Source: Denitrificimonas sp034006605 (GTDB lineage: Bacteria; Pseudomonadota; Gammaproteobacteria; Pseudomonadales; Pseudomonadaceae). From it: 64,000 nucleotides of DNA. The notes under the pieces are model-generated. The model saw only the letters and a program-made list of their open reading frames with translations, was not told the DNA's origin and did not search any database. The translations under genes were made by a program, and so were the position numbers. The DNA lies in the NCBI GenBank assembly GCA_034006605.1, contig JAVESM010000001.1:256343-320342 (forward strand), given 5' to 3'. Below, piece after piece: positions 1 through 8,052 of the stretch; position 1 is the first letter of the stretch, and every line of letters starts with the position of its first letter.

Positions 1-1
1 A

Positions 2-49
2 GAAGCGGGCTGGCTTGAGCGTCTTGGTTTCACCTTAACCGCGGTTTAG
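2..49 (+). CDS. Possible C-terminal tail of a gene cut by the window edge
   Basis: An open frame runs in from the left edge and ends at the TAG at 47-49, giving the tail GWLERLGFTLTAV. This reads like ordinary protein and would converge with the DUF3301 gene. The fragment is only 15 codons long, so no family can be named and it may be chance. No other gene is visible in bases 1-92. Confidence 0.3.
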   Translation, partial: EAGWLERLGFTLTAV

Positions 50-92
50 TCCTACCGCTTTGCCATATTTCAGCTGATCGCTCGTACAGCGC

Positions 93-542
93 TCACTCCG
101 AGCGCTGATGTTTTGAGCGCCAATCATCGAGTTGCACGACACGGTTTTGCCCATCACACGACGCCTGTTCTGGCTCAGGGTTTTGGGTATGCACCACGCT
201 ATCGGTATGCACGGCTTGCAACGACTCACGTAAGGGGTAGGCTTGCAGTTCAATCTTCGCTAAATGGCGACCGTACATCGCGACAGAGCCATTTAATCGC
301 TCCTGGCTCGTCACGGTAAATTCAAAACCATAAAGACGTGCTAAGCGTTTGCGCTGACTGCCATCGACAATGATCTTCCACCCCTTAAATGCAACATTAC
401 CATCCAATAGCTGCACCGTTTCACGTTCACAATACGTTCGCACATAAGCTAAAGCGCGTTCGCGCACACCATGGCCTCGCCAGATCCAGGCAATGCCCAA
501 GGCAACCAACAACCAAGCTGTTAACTCACCTAATGTCACCAT
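93..542 (-). CDS. DUF3301 family membrane-anchored protein
   Basis: Small protein of about 149 residues with one N-terminal membrane segment (residues about 5-20, TLGELTAWLLVALGIAWIW), followed by a basic, soluble domain with a conserved-looking core (KRLARLYGFEFTVT). The size and layout fit the DUF3301 family of gammaproteobacteria, whose function is unknown. I chose the ATG at 542 because GGTGAT lies five bases ahead of it; a GTG at 551 in the same frame has no such site. The gene runs away from dnaA, and its start is about 160 bp from the dnaA start, so the two share a divergent intergenic region. The family call is from recall of the sequence pattern. Confidence 0.7.
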   Translation of the reverse strand: MVTLGELTAWLLVALGIAWIWRGHGVRERALAYVRTYCERETVQLLDGNVAFKGWKIIVDGSQRKRLARLYGFEFTVTSQERLNGSVAMYGRHLAKIELQAYPLRESLQAVHTDSVVHTQNPEPEQASCDGQNRVVQLDDWRSKHQRSE

Positions 543-636
543 GTTTATCACCGTAGTTATGCTCGTTTAATCCCAATACAGCGACAACTATTAATCAACT
601 GATCGGATGCAAAGTGTGCGCTATTTTTGCCGCGCC

Positions 637-667
637 TGTGGATAACTTTGCCTCTGAAGGCTACAAT
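637..667 (+). promoter_or_regulatory. dnaA promoter with a DnaA box over the -35 region
   Basis: A perfect 9-base DnaA box in inverted orientation (TGTGGATAA, 637-645) precedes a -10-like TACAAT at 662-667. At normal spacing the -35 hexamer would fall at about 639-644, inside the box, as expected for autorepression by DnaA. This is the only consensus box seen between the DUF3301 gene and dnaA, so the region looks like a regulatory site rather than an origin. Box and hexamer are seen; the regulation is inferred. Confidence 0.6.
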
Positions 668-705
668 AGCCGGTCGTAATTACTCTGTTTTATTGAGGGA
701 TCTCT

Positions 706-2205
706 GTGTCTGTCGAACTTTGGCTACAGTCTATCGATTTTTTGCGCGATGAACTGCCTGCTCAGCATTTCAACACCTGGATCCGTCCATTACAAGTTGA
801 AGCCGTCGGTGATGAACTGCATATTTTTGCACCGAATCGGTTTGTATTAGATTGGGTCAACGATAAATATATCAACCGCATTCTAGAGCTAATGGCTGAG
901 CGCAATAATGGTGAAGTCCCGCCGATTTCCTTGCAAATTGGCAGCAAGGGAAAAGTGCGCACAAATGTTAACAATGCGCCGAATACAGCGCGTCCACCGG
1001 TTAATAATCAAGTTGCAGCAGCCAATGCCCCAACACCAGTGATCGAAAATAGCGCACCAACAATCAAGCAAGCTCAGCCACAGCCTGCAGCCAACCCCGC
1101 GCCTGTCCCTATTCATAACGTCGCGCCGGCGCCAAGCAGCGCCACAGGTGAGCGTGGTGCACCAAACAAAGGGGCAATCAAGCATGTCAGCGCACTCAAT
1201 CGTTCATTTACCTTTGATAGCTTTGTCGAAGGTAAATCAAACCAATTAGCCCGAGCGGCCGCTTGGCAAGTGGCTGATAACCCAAAGCACGGTTACAACC
1301 CGTTATTTCTATACGGTGGTGTAGGTTTAGGTAAAACTCACTTAATGCATGCGGTAGGCAATCATTTACTACAAAAAAACCCTAATGCAAAAGTGATTTA
1401 TTTGCACTCAGAACGCTTTGTTGCCGATATGGTGCGCGCGTTACAAAATAACGCAATCAATGAGTTTAAAAATTATTATCGCTCTGTAGATGCTTTGCTG
1501 ATTGATGACATTCAATTCTTTGCAAAAAAAGAACGCTCACAAGAAGAGTTTTTCCATACTTTTAATGCGCTGCTTGAAGGCAATCAACAGGTTATTCTTA
1601 CCAGCGATCGTTACCCAAAAGAAATTGACGGCCTTGAAGAGCGCTTAAAGTCACGCTTTGGATGGGGTTTGACGGTTGCCGTAGAACCACCTGAACTGGA
1701 AACCCGTGTCGCAATTTTAATGAAGAAAGCTGAACAAACAAGGGTGCAGCTTTCACATGATTGTGCGTTCTTTATCGCGCAGCGTATTCGTTCCAACGTG
1801 CGCGAGCTGGAAGGGGCATTAAAGCGGGTGATTGCTCACTCGCACTTCACTAATGAACCCATTACCGTAGAACTGATTCGCGAATCGCTGAAAGACTTAT
1901 TGGCACTGCAAGACAAACTTGTCAGTATTGATAATATTCAACGCACTGTTGCCGAATACTACAAGATTAAAATTTCCGATATTTTATCAAAACGCCGTTC
2001 ACGCTCAGTGGCCCGCCCTCGTCAAGTGGCGATGGCCCTCGCTAAAGAAATCACCAATCACAGCTTGCCTGAAATTGGTGATGCCTTTGGCGGTCGCGAT
2101 CACACGACCGTTTTGCATGCCTGTCGGAAAATTGCCGAACTTAGCGAAACCGATGCGGATATCCGCGAAGATTATAAAAACCTACTGCGTACGTTAACCA
2201 CGTAA
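706..2205 (+). CDS. dnaA: Chromosomal replication initiator protein DnaA
   Basis: Initiator ATPase that binds 9-base DnaA boxes, melts the origin and loads the DnaB helicase. The 499 residues show the four DnaA domains: an N-terminal domain (SVELWLQSIDFLRDELPAQHFNTWI), a long Pro/Ala/Asn-rich linker (about 90-160), an AAA+ domain with Walker A GGVGLGKTHL and Walker B LLIDDIQF, and a C-terminal DNA-binding domain with the signature GGRDHTTVLHACRKI. The start is the GTG at 706, preceded by GAGGGA. It leads the dnaA-dnaN-recF-gyrB run. Unusually for this group, rpmH and the oriC-type DNA are not next to it but about 42 kb downstream. Confidence 0.99.
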   Translation: MSVELWLQSIDFLRDELPAQHFNTWIRPLQVEAVGDELHIFAPNRFVLDWVNDKYINRILELMAERNNGEVPPISLQIGSKGKVRTNVNNAPNTARPPVNNQVAAANAPTPVIENSAPTIKQAQPQPAANPAPVPIHNVAPAPSSATGERGAPNKGAIKHVSALNRSFTFDSFVEGKSNQLARAAAWQVADNPKHGYNPLFLYGGVGLGKTHLMHAVGNHLLQKNPNAKVIYLHSERFVADMVRALQNNAINEFKNYYRSVDALLIDDIQFFAKKERSQEEFFHTFNALLEGNQQVILTSDRYPKEIDGLEERLKSRFGWGLTVAVEPPELETRVAILMKKAEQTRVQLSHDCAFFIAQRIRSNVRELEGALKRVIAHSHFTNEPITVELIRESLKDLLALQDKLVSIDNIQRTVAEYYKIKISDILSKRRSRSVARPRQVAMALAKEITNHSLPEIGDAFGGRDHTTVLHACRKIAELSETDADIREDYKNLLRTLTT

Positions 2206-2240
2206 CAGCAGTGCCAGCACTCTAACGCAAGGGAATAACC

Positions 2241-3344
2241 ATGCACTTCACCATCCAACGCGAAGCTTTGTTAAAACCGCTGCAACTGGTGGCCGGTGTT
2301 GTTGAACGCAAGCAAACGATGCCTGTGTTATCCAACGTCCTGCTCGTCATTGAAGGGCAAAACCTGTCTATGACGGGTACCGATACCGAGGTTGAACTGG
2401 TTGGTCGCATTACTCTCGAAGAACCTGCGCAAGCGGGTGAGATTACTGTGCCGGCTCGTAAGCTTATGGATATTTGTAAAAACTTACCTGCTGATGCCAT
2501 GATCGACTTTAAAGTTGATGATCAAAAAGTTTTGATCAAAGCAGGTCGTAGCCGTTTCACTCTGACCACACTGCCTGCGGCAGATTTCCCTTCGTCAGAA
2601 GAAACACCAGGCTCACTAAGTTTCAGTCTTGAACAGAGCAGTGTGCGCCGTTTAATTGAGCGCACCAGCTTCGCCATGGCACAGCAAGACGTGCGTTACT
2701 ACTTAAACGGTCTAATGCTTGAAGCCAAACAGGGCCAATTGCGCGCAGTCGCAACCGACGGTCACCGTTTAGCCTTGTGCTCCGTTCCAGCCAATATTGC
2801 TGAAAGCATTCAGCATCAAGTGATTGTTCCACGCAAAGGCGTTTTAGAACTCGCTCGATTAATGACTGAGGACAGCTCAGAAGTCAACATTGTCTTCGGC
2901 AGTAACTACATTCGTGCGACCACTGAAGAGTTCACTTTTATCTCAAAACTGGTTGACGGTAAGTTCCCTGATTATGAGCGTGTACTGCCACGCGGCGGAG
3001 ACAAAACAGTTATAGCCGACCGTCAAAGTCTACGCGAAGCATTAAACCGTGCGTCGATTTTGTCTAATGAAAAATACCGAGGGATTCGCTGGCAGCTGGA
3101 ATCAGGCCTGTTAAAAATTCAAGCCAACAACCCAGAACAAGAAGTAGCTGAAGATGAAGTCACCGTAGATTATAACGGCAGCGCCCTGGAAATAGGTTTC
3201 AATGTCACGTATTTGCTTGACGTACTGAGTGCCACGTCGTCTGAACAAATCAGCATAGTACTGTCAGATTCCAATAGCAGCGCGCTGATTCAAGAGGCAG
3301 GCAACGACAGCGCATCTTATGTCGTTATGCCAATGCGTCTGTAA
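2241..3344 (+). CDS. dnaN: DNA polymerase III beta sliding clamp
   Basis: Ring-shaped processivity clamp that tethers DNA polymerase III and repair enzymes to DNA. At 367 residues it has the normal length and the three clamp repeats; it begins MHFTIQREALLKPLQLVAGVVERKQTMPVLSN and ends in the usual YVVMPMRL. An AAGGGAATAA ribosome site precedes the ATG. It follows dnaA by 35 bp and precedes recF by 12 bp, so co-transcription is likely. No DnaA boxes were seen in the dnaA-dnaN gap, where some Pseudomonas carry additional origin sequence. Confidence 0.99.
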   Translation: MHFTIQREALLKPLQLVAGVVERKQTMPVLSNVLLVIEGQNLSMTGTDTEVELVGRITLEEPAQAGEITVPARKLMDICKNLPADAMIDFKVDDQKVLIKAGRSRFTLTTLPAADFPSSEETPGSLSFSLEQSSVRRLIERTSFAMAQQDVRYYLNGLMLEAKQGQLRAVATDGHRLALCSVPANIAESIQHQVIVPRKGVLELARLMTEDSSEVNIVFGSNYIRATTEEFTFISKLVDGKFPDYERVLPRGGDKTVIADRQSLREALNRASILSNEKYRGIRWQLESGLLKIQANNPEQEVAEDEVTVDYNGSALEIGFNVTYLLDVLSATSSEQISIVLSDSNSSALIQEAGNDSASYVVMPMRL

Positions 3345-3356
3345 TAGCCATTTAAT

Positions 3357-4457
3357 ATGGCAATCGGCCAATTGCAAATCACCGGCATTCGCAATCTGCA
3401 GCCGGTGACCTTGCTGACATCTCCGCGGATTAACATACTCTACGGCGATAACGGCAGCGGCAAAACCAGCGTTCTGGAAGCCATTTACCTGTTAGCAATG
3501 GCGCGTTCTTTTCGTAGCACACGCTTACAGCCGATGATCCAGTATGAACAAAGCAGCTGTACCGTATTCGCGCAAATCAAGCGCAGCGATGGTAGCCAGA
3601 ACAATCTCGGCATCAGTCGCGATCGACAATCCGAGCTCCGAATTCGCGTAGACGGCCAAAACGCACGCAGCACAGCACAACTTGCACAGCTTGTACCTTT
3701 ACAGCTAATCAATCCTGATAGTTTTCGTTTGCTAGAAGGCTCGCCGAAAATTCGTCGGCAGTTTTTAGACTGGGGAGTGTTCCACGTGGAACAAGACTTC
3801 CTACCTGCATGGCAGCGTTTACAGACCAGCCTAAGACAAAGGAACTCATGCCTGCGCCATGGTATAATGGACAAAAGCGTCATAGCTGCTTGGGATCACG
3901 AACTTTGCATAGCTAGCAATGAAATTGACCAGTTACGCCGCGCATACATTATTAAATTAAAGCCAGTTTTTGAACAAACACTGTCTAAGCTGCTGGAACT
4001 ACCCGGACTCACCCTTAGCTACTCTAGGGGCTGGGATAAAGACAGCAGCCTAGAGGTCGTACTCAATAAAAATATTGAGCGCGACAGAGCCCTGGGCTAT
4101 ACACAAGCAGGCCCGCAGCGTGCAGATCTTAGAGTTCGCATAGGCACTAACAATGCAGTGGATATTCTTTCACGAGGACAGCAAAAGCTGGTTATTTGCG
4201 CCCTAAGAATCGCCCAAGGGCATTTACTCTCCCAGGCAAGACGCAGCGACTGCATCTACCTTGTGGATGACTTGCCTTCAGAGCTGGATGAACAACACCG
4301 TTTAGCGCTGTGTCAGCTGCTAGACGATTTAGAATGCCAGGTGTTTATCACATGTGTTGATAAACAATTAATGAGTACTGGTTGGCGCAAGGACACGCCA
4401 ATCTCTTTGTTCCACGTGGAACAAGGTCAAATTACACCATTTGGAGTAACCGCATGA
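3357..4457 (+). CDS. recF: DNA replication and repair protein RecF
   Basis: SMC-like ATPase of the RecFOR pathway, which loads RecA at single-strand gaps. Length 366 residues, with Walker A GDNGSGKTS near residue 30, an SMC-type signature LSRGQQKLVICAL and Walker B IYLVDDLPSELD. It overlaps gyrB by four bases (ATGA at 4454-4457). Two perfect 16-base parS palindromes lie within the coding sequence; in both, the palindrome encodes a Phe-His-Val-Glu-Gln stretch, so ParB sites and protein sequence are under joint constraint. Third codon positions favour C over T (hand count), unlike the genes to the right of 43 kb. Confidence 0.98.
   Translation: MAIGQLQITGIRNLQPVTLLTSPRINILYGDNGSGKTSVLEAIYLLAMARSFRSTRLQPMIQYEQSSCTVFAQIKRSDGSQNNLGISRDRQSELRIRVDGQNARSTAQLAQLVPLQLINPDSFRLLEGSPKIRRQFLDWGVFHVEQDFLPAWQRLQTSLRQRNSCLRHGIMDKSVIAAWDHELCIASNEIDQLRRAYIIKLKPVFEQTLSKLLELPGLTLSYSRGWDKDSSLEVVLNKNIERDRALGYTQAGPQRADLRVRIGTNNAVDILSRGQQKLVICALRIAQGHLLSQARRSDCIYLVDDLPSELDEQHRLALCQLLDDLECQVFITCVDKQLMSTGWRKDTPISLFHVEQGQITPFGVTA
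3778..3793. promoter_or_regulatory. parS: parS centromere site 1, inside recF
   Basis: TGTTCCACGTGGAACA is a perfect 16-base palindrome matching the Pseudomonas/Bacillus parS consensus. It is bound by ParB, which spreads from it to build the origin-proximal partition complex. parA and parB are in this window at 50-52 kb. Confidence 0.93.
4408..4423. promoter_or_regulatory. parS: parS centromere site 2, inside the 3' end of recF
   Basis: A second copy of the same 16-base palindrome, identical to site 1 and 630 bp from it, ending 31 bases before the gyrB start. Both sites are read in the same frame of recF (FHVEQ). Confidence 0.93.
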
Positions 4458-6874
4458 GCGAAGATAACACGTACGATTCCAGTAGTATTAAAGTTCTTAA
4501 AGGCCTGGACGCCGTACGCAAGCGCCCCGGTATGTATATCGGTGATACTGATGACGGTACTGGATTGCATCACATGGTTTTTGAAGCCGTGGATAATTCA
4601 ATTGATGAAGCCTTAGCAGGCTACTGCGATGAAATCACTATCACCATTCATCCAGACGAATCTATTACCGTGCAAGACAATGGGCGCGGCATTCCTGTAG
4701 ATATTCATAAAGAAGAAGGGATATCCGCAGCTGAAGTTATCATGACAGTACTGCATGCGGGCGGTAAGTTTGACGATAACAGCTATAAAGTCTCCGGAGG
4801 TTTGCACGGCGTTGGTATTTCAGTGGTAAACGCGTTGTCACGCGTACTGATTATGACCATCCGTCGCAAAGGTCAGGTTTGGGAGCAAACCTATCACCAT
4901 GGCGTACCACAAGCGCCTATGGCACCGATAGGCGAAACCACCTCCACAGGCACTCGCATCCATTTCAAACCATCACCTGAGACATTTGGCAATATTCAGT
5001 TCAGTTGGGAAATTCTGGCTAAACGCTTACGCGAATTATCCTTCCTAAACTCAGGCGTAGGCATTCATTTAAAAGATGAGCGCACAGGTAAAGAAGAGCT
5101 CTTCAAATACGAAGGCGGTCTCAAGGCGTTCGTGGAATACCTCAACACCAACAAAACCACGGTCAATCAGATTTTTCACTTCTCAGTGCAACGCGAAGAA
5201 GATGGTGTCGGCGTTGAAGTGGCGATGCAATGGAATGATGGTTTTAATGAAAACCTATTGTGTTTTACTAACAATATTCCACAGCGTGATGGTGGTGCGC
5301 ACTTAGTCGGTTTCCGTACTGCACTGACCCGTCACCTGAACAACTACATTGAAGCTGAAGGTTTAGGTAAAAAAGACAAAGTCAGCACCACCGGTGATGA
5401 TGCCCGTGAAGGTTTAACTGCGATTGTTTCGGTTAAAGTACCTGACCCAAAATTCAGTTCACAAACCAAAGACAAGCTGGTTTCTTCAGAAGTGAAGACA
5501 GCGGTTGAACAGGAAATGGGTAAATACTTAGCCGATTACTTGTTAGAAAACCCAGCCGAAGCAAAAGCCATTGTTGGTAAAATGATTGACGCGGCACGCG
5601 CCCGTGAAGCCGCGCGCAAGGCCCGTGAAATGACCCGCCGCAAAGGCGCTCTGGATATCGCTGGGCTGCCTGGTAAGCTGGCCGACTGCCAAGAAAAAGA
5701 CCCTGCGTTATCTGAACTCTACATCGTGGAAGGGGACTCTGCTGGCGGTTCAGCCAAGCAGGGACGTAACCGTAAAACTCAAGCCATTCTGCCACTCAAA
5801 GGAAAAATTCTTAACGTCGAGAAAGCACGCTTCGACAAGATGATTTCGTCGCAAGAAGTCGGCACTTTAATCACTGCTTTAGGTTGTGGTATTGGCCGTG
5901 ATGAATACAACATCGAAAAACTGCGCTATCACAACATCATCATCATGACCGATGCTGATGTGGATGGTTCGCACATTCGCACCTTGCTACTGACCTTCTT
6001 CTTCCGTCAGTTACCTGAGTTGGTTGAGCGTGGCTATATCTACATTGCTCAACCACCTCTATATAAAGTAAAACGCGGTAAACAAGAGCAATACATCAAA
6101 GATGATGAGGCCATGGACGAGTATTTGACTAACTCAGCATTAGAAGATGCCAGCTTGCATGTTAATGCCAGTGCACCCGGTTTATCGGGAACAGCCTTAG
6201 AAGAGCTGGTCAATGAATACCGCACAGTATTAAAAACATTGGATCGTCTATCGCGCCTCTACCCTAAAGAAATTACCGAGAATTTCCTTTACTTACCCCG
6301 CGTAGAACCAGAGCAACTAACTGATAAAGCCGCCATGCAAACCTGGCTAGACGGCTTACAGGCACGCATGGACTCAGTAGAAAAATCAGGTGAGGTCTAC
6401 ACAGTAGGCTTACGTCATGACACTGAGCGTAACTATTGGCTGCCAGAAATCCAGATTAAAACGCACGGCCTAACCAACCATATTTTGTTTAATCATGATT
6501 TCTACTCAAGTAATGATTACCGCACTATGACCGAATTAGGTAACAAGCTGGAGAGTCTTCTTGAGGATGATGCCTATGTGATGCGCGGTGAGCGCAAGCA
6601 AAACGTACAGACCTTTAAAGAAGCGCTTGATTGGTTGCTTGCTGAAGGCAGTCGTCGCTTAGGTATACAACGCTATAAAGGTCTGGGAGAGATGAACCCA
6701 GAACAGCTTTGGGAAACCACTATGGACCCAAGCCAGCGTCGTATGCTGCAAGTTACGATTGACGATGCAATTGCTGCAGACCAAATCTTCAACACCTTAA
6801 TGGGAGACCACGTCGAACCACGTCGCGCGTTCATTGAAGACAACGCTTTAGCCGTCTCTAACTTAGACTTCTAA
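4454..6874 (+). CDS. gyrB: DNA gyrase subunit B
   Basis: ATPase subunit of type II topoisomerase, which introduces negative supercoils together with GyrA. From the ATG at 4454 it is 806 residues, the usual proteobacterial length with the long Toprim insertion. It shows the GHKL ATPase motifs (EAVDNSIDEA, DNGRGIP, GGLHGVGISVVNALS), the Toprim motifs (YIVEGDSAGGSAKQGRNR, and MTDADVDGSHIRTLLLTFF) and the C-terminal QRYKGLGEMNPEQLWETTMDP. A longer in-frame start at 4382 lies within recF and is rejected because the start at 4454 gives the canonical N-terminus MSEDNTYDSSSIKVLKGLDAVRKRPGMYIG and a four-base overlap with recF. Confidence 0.99.
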   Translation: MSEDNTYDSSSIKVLKGLDAVRKRPGMYIGDTDDGTGLHHMVFEAVDNSIDEALAGYCDEITITIHPDESITVQDNGRGIPVDIHKEEGISAAEVIMTVLHAGGKFDDNSYKVSGGLHGVGISVVNALSRVLIMTIRRKGQVWEQTYHHGVPQAPMAPIGETTSTGTRIHFKPSPETFGNIQFSWEILAKRLRELSFLNSGVGIHLKDERTGKEELFKYEGGLKAFVEYLNTNKTTVNQIFHFSVQREEDGVGVEVAMQWNDGFNENLLCFTNNIPQRDGGAHLVGFRTALTRHLNNYIEAEGLGKKDKVSTTGDDAREGLTAIVSVKVPDPKFSSQTKDKLVSSEVKTAVEQEMGKYLADYLLENPAEAKAIVGKMIDAARAREAARKAREMTRRKGALDIAGLPGKLADCQEKDPALSELYIVEGDSAGGSAKQGRNRKTQAILPLKGKILNVEKARFDKMISSQEVGTLITALGCGIGRDEYNIEKLRYHNIIIMTDADVDGSHIRTLLLTFFFRQLPELVERGYIYIAQPPLYKVKRGKQEQYIKDDEAMDEYLTNSALEDASLHVNASAPGLSGTALEELVNEYRTVLKTLDRLSRLYPKEITENFLYLPRVEPEQLTDKAAMQTWLDGLQARMDSVEKSGEVYTVGLRHDTERNYWLPEIQIKTHGLTNHILFNHDFYSSNDYRTMTELGNKLESLLEDDAYVMRGERKQNVQTFKEALDWLLAEGSRRLGIQRYKGLGEMNPEQLWETTMDPSQRRMLQVTIDDAIAADQIFNTLMGDHVEPRRAFIEDNALAVSNLDF

Positions 6875-6886
6875 GTGCCTTGCCCG

Positions 6887-6974
6887 CGGTCGTATCAAAT
6901 AATGGATACGACCGTGTTGCTGGCAAACTTAGCTTCTTGGCAGCTATGCACACGCCTCTCTGCACGCGTGTGCA
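6887..6974 (+). terminator. Two strong hairpins downstream of gyrB
   Basis: A perfect 10-bp stem (CGGTCGTATC at 6887-6896 with its complement at 6905-6914, 8-base loop) is followed by a 9-bp stem (TGCACACGC at 6947-6955 with GCGTGTGCA at 6966-6974). Neither has a T-run, so they may be mRNA 3' structures or factor-dependent terminators rather than classical intrinsic ones. Confidence 0.5.
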
Positions 6975-7131
6975 GCCTAAAAGCGGGCAACTTCTTTTCC
7001 AACAATAAAAACTAACGACCGATACGGGTGACATGCTTTTTATGTCATTATGTGCCCTTGTACCAACCAAAAAGCAAGGAATGCAACATGCGTATAACAC
7101 GCATGACAATGACTTATATTGAGTATTTTTT

Positions 7132-8049
7132 GTGAAGATGATCCAAACACTTAAAGCAGGCTTGTTAGCCCTCAGCCTCTTCTCTGCTAGCCACTCGGCT
7201 GTGTCCGCACCACTGAATAACACCAGCCCACAACAACTTGCCGCAGGCAGTGCCTTGTTAGTCGATTTAAAAACCAATCAAGTGCTTTACTCAAGCAACC
7301 CAGACTTTATCGCGCCAATTGCTTCAGTCACCAAGCTTATGACTGCTATGGTCGCTATTGATGCGAAGCAGCCGCTAGACGAAAAGTTACCCATCGTGAT
7401 TAAAGACACGGCACAAATGCAGGGCGTCTTTTCGCGGGTGAGAGTCGGCAGTCAACTCAGCCGCCACGACACCTTGTTGATTACCCTGATGTCCTCAGAG
7501 AACCGCGCAGCAGCCAGCTTAGCGCATCATTACCCAGGCGGGCATCAGGCATTTATTCAAGCCATGAACGCGAAAGCGCAAGCCCTAGGGATGCACAACA
7601 CACGCTTTGTTGAGCCGACCGGTCTTTCTGAAGAAAATGTATCGAGCGCCCATGACTTAGTATTGTTAATTAAAGCTGCGCAACAATACCCATTGATTAA
7701 ACAATTCAGCACCACAGATGAGCAAACCGTGGCCTTCACTAAACCTAATTACACCCTTGGCTTTCGCAACACCAACGCATTGGTACGTAAGGACAATTGG
7801 AATATTCAGCTCAGCAAAACCGGTTTCACTAACAGTGCAGGGCACTGCTTAGTCATGAGCACCGAGATGAATAAGCGCCCGGTTGCCTTTGTTGTACTGG
7901 ATGCCTTTGGTAAATACACCCATATGGCAGATGCGAATCGGCTGAAAAAATGGCTCGAAACTGGTGCGATCACACCGGTACCTGCCGCAGCACTCAGCTA
8001 TAAGCTGGCCAAGCAACAAGAGCGCCAGCAAGTCATTGCTACACAATAA
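7132..8049 (+). CDS. pbpG: D-alanyl-D-alanine endopeptidase (PBP7)
   Basis: Periplasmic low-molecular-weight penicillin-binding protein that cleaves D-Ala-meso-DAP cross-links in peptidoglycan. The 305 residues begin with a signal peptide (about 1-26, ending ASHSAVSA). The serine peptidase S11 motifs are SVTK at 65-68 (nucleophile Ser65), SEN at 122-124 and KTG at 229-231. The C-terminus is short and lacks the long PBP5 domain, which fits PBP7. Translation starts at GTG 7132 or at the ATG two codons later; the signal peptide is unaffected. It stands alone, with a long leader after gyrB, and converges with the two-component genes. Confidence 0.93.
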   Translation: MKMIQTLKAGLLALSLFSASHSAVSAPLNNTSPQQLAAGSALLVDLKTNQVLYSSNPDFIAPIASVTKLMTAMVAIDAKQPLDEKLPIVIKDTAQMQGVFSRVRVGSQLSRHDTLLITLMSSENRAAASLAHHYPGGHQAFIQAMNAKAQALGMHNTRFVEPTGLSEENVSSAHDLVLLIKAAQQYPLIKQFSTTDEQTVAFTKPNYTLGFRNTNALVRKDNWNIQLSKTGFTNSAGHCLVMSTEMNKRPVAFVVLDAFGKYTHMADANRLKKWLETGAITPVPAAALSYKLAKQQERQQVIATQ

Positions 8050-8052
8050 ATG

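Noticed and set aside
552..705. The dnaA upstream gap as the main replication origin
   Set aside because: It has only one DnaA box and little AT-rich DNA in about 150 bp, far less than the regions at 42.7 and 47.3 kb.
2206..2240. Origin sequence between dnaA and dnaN
   Set aside because: The gap is 35 bp and holds no DnaA box.
6858..7277. Open frame of 139 codons on the minus strand between gyrB and pbpG
   Set aside because: It overlaps the gyrB end and the pbpG signal peptide, covers two hairpins, and has no recognisable domain or ribosome site.
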